Positions 60,028 through 64,000 of a DNA stretch of 64,000 bases are shown here, piece after piece. Source of the DNA: Diadophis punctatus similis. Lineage: Eukaryota > Chordata > Lepidosauria > Squamata > Dipsadidae. Location of the stretch: NCBI GenBank assembly GCA_023053685.1, contig JALIGW010000005.1, positions 22,466,501-22,530,500 on the forward strand, given 5' to 3'. The notes beneath the pieces were generated by a model. The model did not search any database. It was not told the origin of the DNA and saw only the letters and a program-made list of their open reading frames with translations. Each line of letters starts with the position of its first letter. Positions within the stretch are counted from its first letter, which is position 1. A program made the position numbers and the translations under genes.

Positions 60028-61760
60028 CATGATTGGAAGGGAACTTGGCGGTCTTCTAGTCCAACCCCCTGCTTGAGCAGGAAACTTAATACTATTCCAG
60101 ACAAATGGTTGTCCAATCTCTTCTACAAACCTCCAGTGATGGAGCACCCACAATTTCTGGAGAAATGTCATTCCACTGATTAATTATCCTCACTGTGAAG
60201 AAATTTCTAGGTTGGATCTCTCTTTAATGATTTTCCACCTGTTACATCCTGCCCTCAGATGCTTTGGACAATAGGTTGCTCTTTTCTTTGAGAGCTCCTC
60301 AAGTACTGGAATATTGCTACCATATCATCCCTACTTCTCCTCTTCATTAGTCTAGACATACCTGTTTCCCTCAATCCTTTATTGCATGGTTTATCTTGAG
60401 ATCCCATATAATCTTTGTTGCTCTTCTTTGCACTCTTTTATGTTCTCGGCATCTTTTTTGTATTGTGGTAACTAGCACTGGACAGAACATTTCAAGTGTG
60501 GTTGCACTAGTGCAGTTTAAAGTGGCACTATCACTTTTTGTGATCTTGATTCCATCTTTCTGTTGATTCAGCCTAGGACTACATTAGCTTTTTTGGCAGA
60601 TGCAGCACACTGATGGTTCATACTTAAGTGATGGTCCACTAGATGGACACCTGGATTCCTCTGTTGAGTCAGGTACCACTATTCTATACATGTGCTTTTT
60701 CCACCTTGCCCAAGTGTTAGGCCTTCATTTTCTTATCACTGAACTGAATTTTGATTGGTAGGGCACAGTGTTCAAGTCTGTCAAGAACCTTCTGAATCTT
60801 GAGTTGATCTTCCAAAATGCTAGCTATTTTTCCTAGTTTGGTGTTGTCTGCAAATTTGATGAGTTCTCGTTCTACCCCCTCATGTAGATCATTTATGAAA
60901 ATGTTGAAGAGCAGTGGGCCTAAGATAGAACCTTGAAATACTCCATTGCATGCTTCCCTTAATCTAAATCGGATGTGAAACTCACGGCCTGTGGGCCGGA
61001 TGCCTCACAAGCTGGCCACCACCACCACCCAGTTTAGCGAAGGGAAAAAGTCTCAATACGTCAAAATACACACTGAGTATGATTGATCAGACAACTATGA
61101 ATCCATCTGTTGGTTGTACTTTCCACCTCACATTGTGAATCATGTGCTGATTCTATTTTGCTGAGTAACACATATGCAAGTATGAAGACAACCCATGAAG
61201 GATTAAAATATATCCCAGATGATATATTGTAGACCAGATGCTGTTCTTAGAGTACTAATTATTGGCTATGGTGTTGGAGATTTGGGCTGTTATACTTCCA
61301 TAATATATGGGGATTTAAGAATAATTGGAGTAAGCATTTCTCTTACTGCACAAAAAAAATCAGCGCAACTTAATAATCATGGTGCCATGGATACAAAATG
61401 CTTTGTTGAAATCAAGATACATCTACTGCATTTCCACATTCTACTACTGTAAGTAAATTACCCAATCAAAAATGAGATTAGGTTACTCTGGCAAGGCTTT
61501 TCTTGGCAAATTCATACTGACTTCTAGTAGTTATCACATTGTTTTCAAGATGCTTACAGATATAGCTCTTTATGATCTGTTGCAGAATCTTCCCAAGAAT
61601 TAATGTCACACTGAATGGTCCAAGGTCTTTATTTTTTTCTTCCTGAAGGTATGAATAACATTGCCCCCCTTTCAATTGTTTGGTACTTCACCCTCTCACT
61701 ATATTTATCACAGATATTAAATAAAGATTTAACCAAAGGATCAGTTATTTCCTTCAGAAC
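60028..61760 (-). pseudogene. Old CR1 LINE, RT to 3' end, with deletion and hAT insertion
   Basis: Minus strand. GKILQQIIKSYICKHLENNV near 61590 (RT domain 2), then GVFQGSILGPLLFNIFINDL near 60930 (domain 4), an FADN catalytic remnant, RVQRRATKIIWDL near 60420, and the 3' end at 60030. Many stops, a missing block between domains 2 and 4, and the insertion at 60968 mark it as much older than the copies at 19496 and 39880. Confidence 0.82.
60968..61058. mobile_element. hAT fragment (gtgtcaaactc family)
   Basis: gatgtgaaactcacggcctg, gggccggatgcctcacaagc and cagtttagcgaagggaaaaa match the family at 47869 and 51339; one terminus only. Confidence 0.65.
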
Positions 61761-61814
61761 CCTAGAATGCAATCATATGGTCAACTAATTCAAGGTAAAC
61801 AGACATTTCTTGAC

Positions 61815-61952
61815 CAGCGTGCCTACCGTCCCTGTCCTAATGTTCCCTCTTATCAGTACTCATCTTATGTATATAAACAATGTTATATCTATGTATATTA
61901 CCAACACGTACTTGACAAAAATAAATAAATAAAAATAAATAAATAAATAAAA
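61815..61952 (+). mobile_element. Retroelement 3' tail with AAATA repeat
   Basis: ccctgtcctaatgttccctc, attaccaacacgtacttgac then (AAATA)n. It looks like a 5'-truncated LINE or SINE end; the family is not identified. Confidence 0.5.
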
Positions 61953-63242
61953 TATTTCTGTCATTCTCCTTCATTTGTGCTCTTTATAATTATTTTGGAA
62001 CAATTACTCTCCTGAAACTGAATATAAGATGGAAATTGAGTAGTTCAATCTTTCCTTTTCTTTTATTTGTGAGCAGCTGGTATAGAGATTCCTTTCTTCT
62101 TCCTTTTTTTTAACACACTTGAAGATGCTCCTTTTTTTGTTCTTAAAAGGGTTTCCCCCCCAACTTCAGTTCATTCTGAGCCTTAACTTTTCTTAAACAA
62201 TCTTTGCAGTATATACAAGCACTCTTCCTTGGTGACCAATCATTTTTCCACTTGTTATATGTATTCTTGTTTTCAAAGAACTGTACATTCATGTTGACAG
62301 AGGACAATCTACATTTTAGCAGCTTCTTCCTAGTATGCAGTAAAGATTATTATCACTTCAGACAGGGTTGTGAAACCCAGAAGCTGATTTCAAGCCTTGA
62401 GCCTAACCAAGCCATGACAAACTGAATGTATGAGATTTCTTCTAAAGTCATGTCTGAGACTCTGACAATATCCTTCTCCTTTGCACAAACCGTGGTTCAG
62501 GGCTTCCATTGCCAATCAATACAGTTTTCATTATAAAAGTGGCTATGTTTTGGCCAAACATAATTTATCAGTTTTATCAGATGTTGTCCAATGGTCCATC
62601 ATCCTGAAAACAGAAACCATGGTCCTAAAAACCATATCTCTTACCCAATTTTCATAGTCAAAGTACTCTTTTCTTTTCTGTTCCTTTTCTCTGAATGGAA
62701 AGGATGCATAAAAATATTTTTTTCATTTTTTTCATGTTCTATCCTGTACTTGTTTTAATATTTTCTTCAAAGTGTTTGATAAACATATTAAAAATAAAAT
62801 AGAAATAAAATCACCAATTAACGTAACTCTTCTCTTTGGCTTCTTGCAGGATACAGTTGCATCCTCTCTGCCCTTTTTTCTTTACTGCAAGACTGTTCTG
62901 TTCCTCTGAAGTCTCAAAGGCTATTTTTTTTTTAGGGACAGGAGGCTTAAAACTGTTTCTCAAAGTAGAATATTTATTTAATTTACATGCTGCCTACTTC
63001 TTGCAACTATGGGTAATTTACAATATATAAAAGTCACAACATATAAAACCATTGTTTAAAAAAATCCAATTAATAACTTTGTTAAATATTCTTATTATTC
63101 TCAAGCATATCTTCCAACTTGAATGTCCTCTCAAAAATAAAGATCACACATTTGTAGAAATACCTCTGTTCTCCACCCTTGCTGATCTAGATGGAGTAGG
63201 CTACTTTTGAAAATGTGGCTTTCTGATTTCTAACTCACAATT

Positions 63243-63501
63243 AGAGAGCCGAGGTGGTGCAGCAGTTAGAGTGCAGTACTGCAGGCTACTTTAGCTGACT
63301 GTGATCAGCAGTTCAGCTGTTCAAATCTCACCGGCTCAGGGTTGACTCAGCCTTCCATCCTTCCGAGGTAGGTAAAATGAGGACCCAGATTGTTGGGGGC
63401 AATGTAAATATACATTGCTTACTGGTGTAAACCGCTTAGAGAATGCTTGCACTATGAGGTGGTATATAAGTCTCATAAATAAATAAATAAATAAATAAAT
63501 T
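63243..63501 (+). mobile_element. tRNA SINE (gagccgaggtgg family), full length
   Basis: gagccgaggtggtgcagcag head, B-box-like gttcaaatctcacc, gttgactcagccttccatcc body, gaggtggtatataagtctc end and an (AAAT)n tail. Confidence 0.92.
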
Positions 63502-63540
63502 ATTATGAATAATTAAATATGATGCTATTTAGGACTTCCT

Positions 63541-63724
63541 GCTGGCCAGTTGTGAAGGTCACAGGGGGATGCTATGGGCATCGTAATGTGTGCCAGTTGA
63601 CAAACACCCAAATTGCAATCACGTTACCATGAGGACTCTACAATGGCTGCAACCTTAAGGACTGGTCATAAGCCTCGTTTTGAATTTGTATTTTGAATGG
63701 TCAGTAAAAGCAAGGACTATCTGT
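63541..63724. mobile_element. Fragment of the caggtagtcctcgac MITE family
   Basis: cacgttaccatgaggactct, ggctgcaaccttaaggact and the end caaggactatctgta match the right half of the elements at 19382 and 30830; strongly diverged. Confidence 0.55.
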
Positions 63725-63797
63725 ACTTTGTGGAATCAACTAATGGTGATCAGAAAATGGGTAGCCACATCTTCAAGAGCAGCTTCACACAATCTAA

Positions 63798-64000
63798 ACA
63801 TCATGTCAATTAAAAACCAGGATCCATGAACACTGGCTGGCAGTCAAACGCCATGATCCCAAACCATTAATCTCTACCCACACCAACACCAAACAGCATC
63901 TGTTTGATTGGAGGAACACAAAAACAATTGGCCATGTTACCACCTGCCACGCTCGTAAGTTCATTGAAGCCAGGCACTCCACAAGCAATTCCATCAACAG
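63798..64000 (+). pseudogene. Penelope-like retroelement fragment (GIY-YIG C-terminal part)
   Basis: The plus-strand frame, open to the window end, reads KTRIHEHWLAVKRHDPKPLI, STHTNTKQHLFDWRNTKTIG and HVTTCHARKFIEARHSTSNS. RIxEHxxAVKxxDPxS...HxFDW...A-R-x-F-I-E-A...S-I-N resembles the endonuclease end of Penelope-like elements. No start codon is seen and the right side is cut by the window. Confidence 0.6.

Larger units (their letters stand above)
56000..64000 (-). other. DOCK1 upstream intron, partial
   Basis: No DOCK1 exon recognised. 56000-57575, 58055-60025, 61955-63240 and 63505-63540 are AT-rich with nothing recognised apart from a (CA)n run at 56588-56637. Confidence 0.8.

Overview
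The window is vertebrate nuclear DNA, almost certainly from a squamate reptile and probably a snake. It combines DOCK1 coding exons spread over about 55 kb with Bov-B and CR1 LINEs, L2/L3-type LINEs whose ends carry AATAG pentamers, Sauria-type tRNA SINEs, Penelope-like and R4/Dong-type retroelement pieces, many hAT MITEs and long microsatellites. There are no bacterial-style genes, and no tRNA, rRNA or CRISPR features were seen.

The only gene I can support is DOCK1 (DOCK180), transcribed on the minus strand. Fourteen coding exons were read directly, from 55910-55999 (most upstream) to 1354-1449 (terminal, with the stop). All have AG/GT borders, consecutive phases match at every junction, and together they give 1725 nt, or 574 residues plus stop. 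This is roughly the C-terminal third of the protein: part of the DHR-2 Rac exchange domain (exons labelled E1 to E9 here), then the tail with a poly-basic stretch (E11) and two PxLPxK-type Crk SH3 ligands (E13 and E14). The 3'UTR runs from 1353 towards position 1. The upstream part of the gene lies beyond 64000.

Everything else is intronic. The last intron (1450-18235) is the longest and holds RTE/Bov-B pieces, a palindromic GC-rich MITE, an L2-type LINE with two nested insertions, two compound trinucleotide arrays and an inverted duplication with about 343-bp arms. The E8-E9 intron (29146-36490) holds TA-flanked MITEs, a Sauria SINE and R4/Dong-type remains between long ATT arrays. The E6-E7 intron (38338-48868) holds an L3/L2-type LINE with SINEs and several hAT MITEs. 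The introns around E4-E5 carry nested hAT elements. The partial upstream intron (56000-64000) holds a SPIN-like hAT element, a decayed CR1 and a Penelope-like fragment.

I found no clear new gene system. The points most worth a second look are the hAT MITEs with exact or near-exact 8-bp target duplications, several of which carry perfect NRF-1-type palindromes; the inverted duplication; a MITE inserted in a hairpin 86 bp from a DOCK1 splice donor; and a stop-free path from exon E9 through its intron into a retroelement zinc-knuckle frame.
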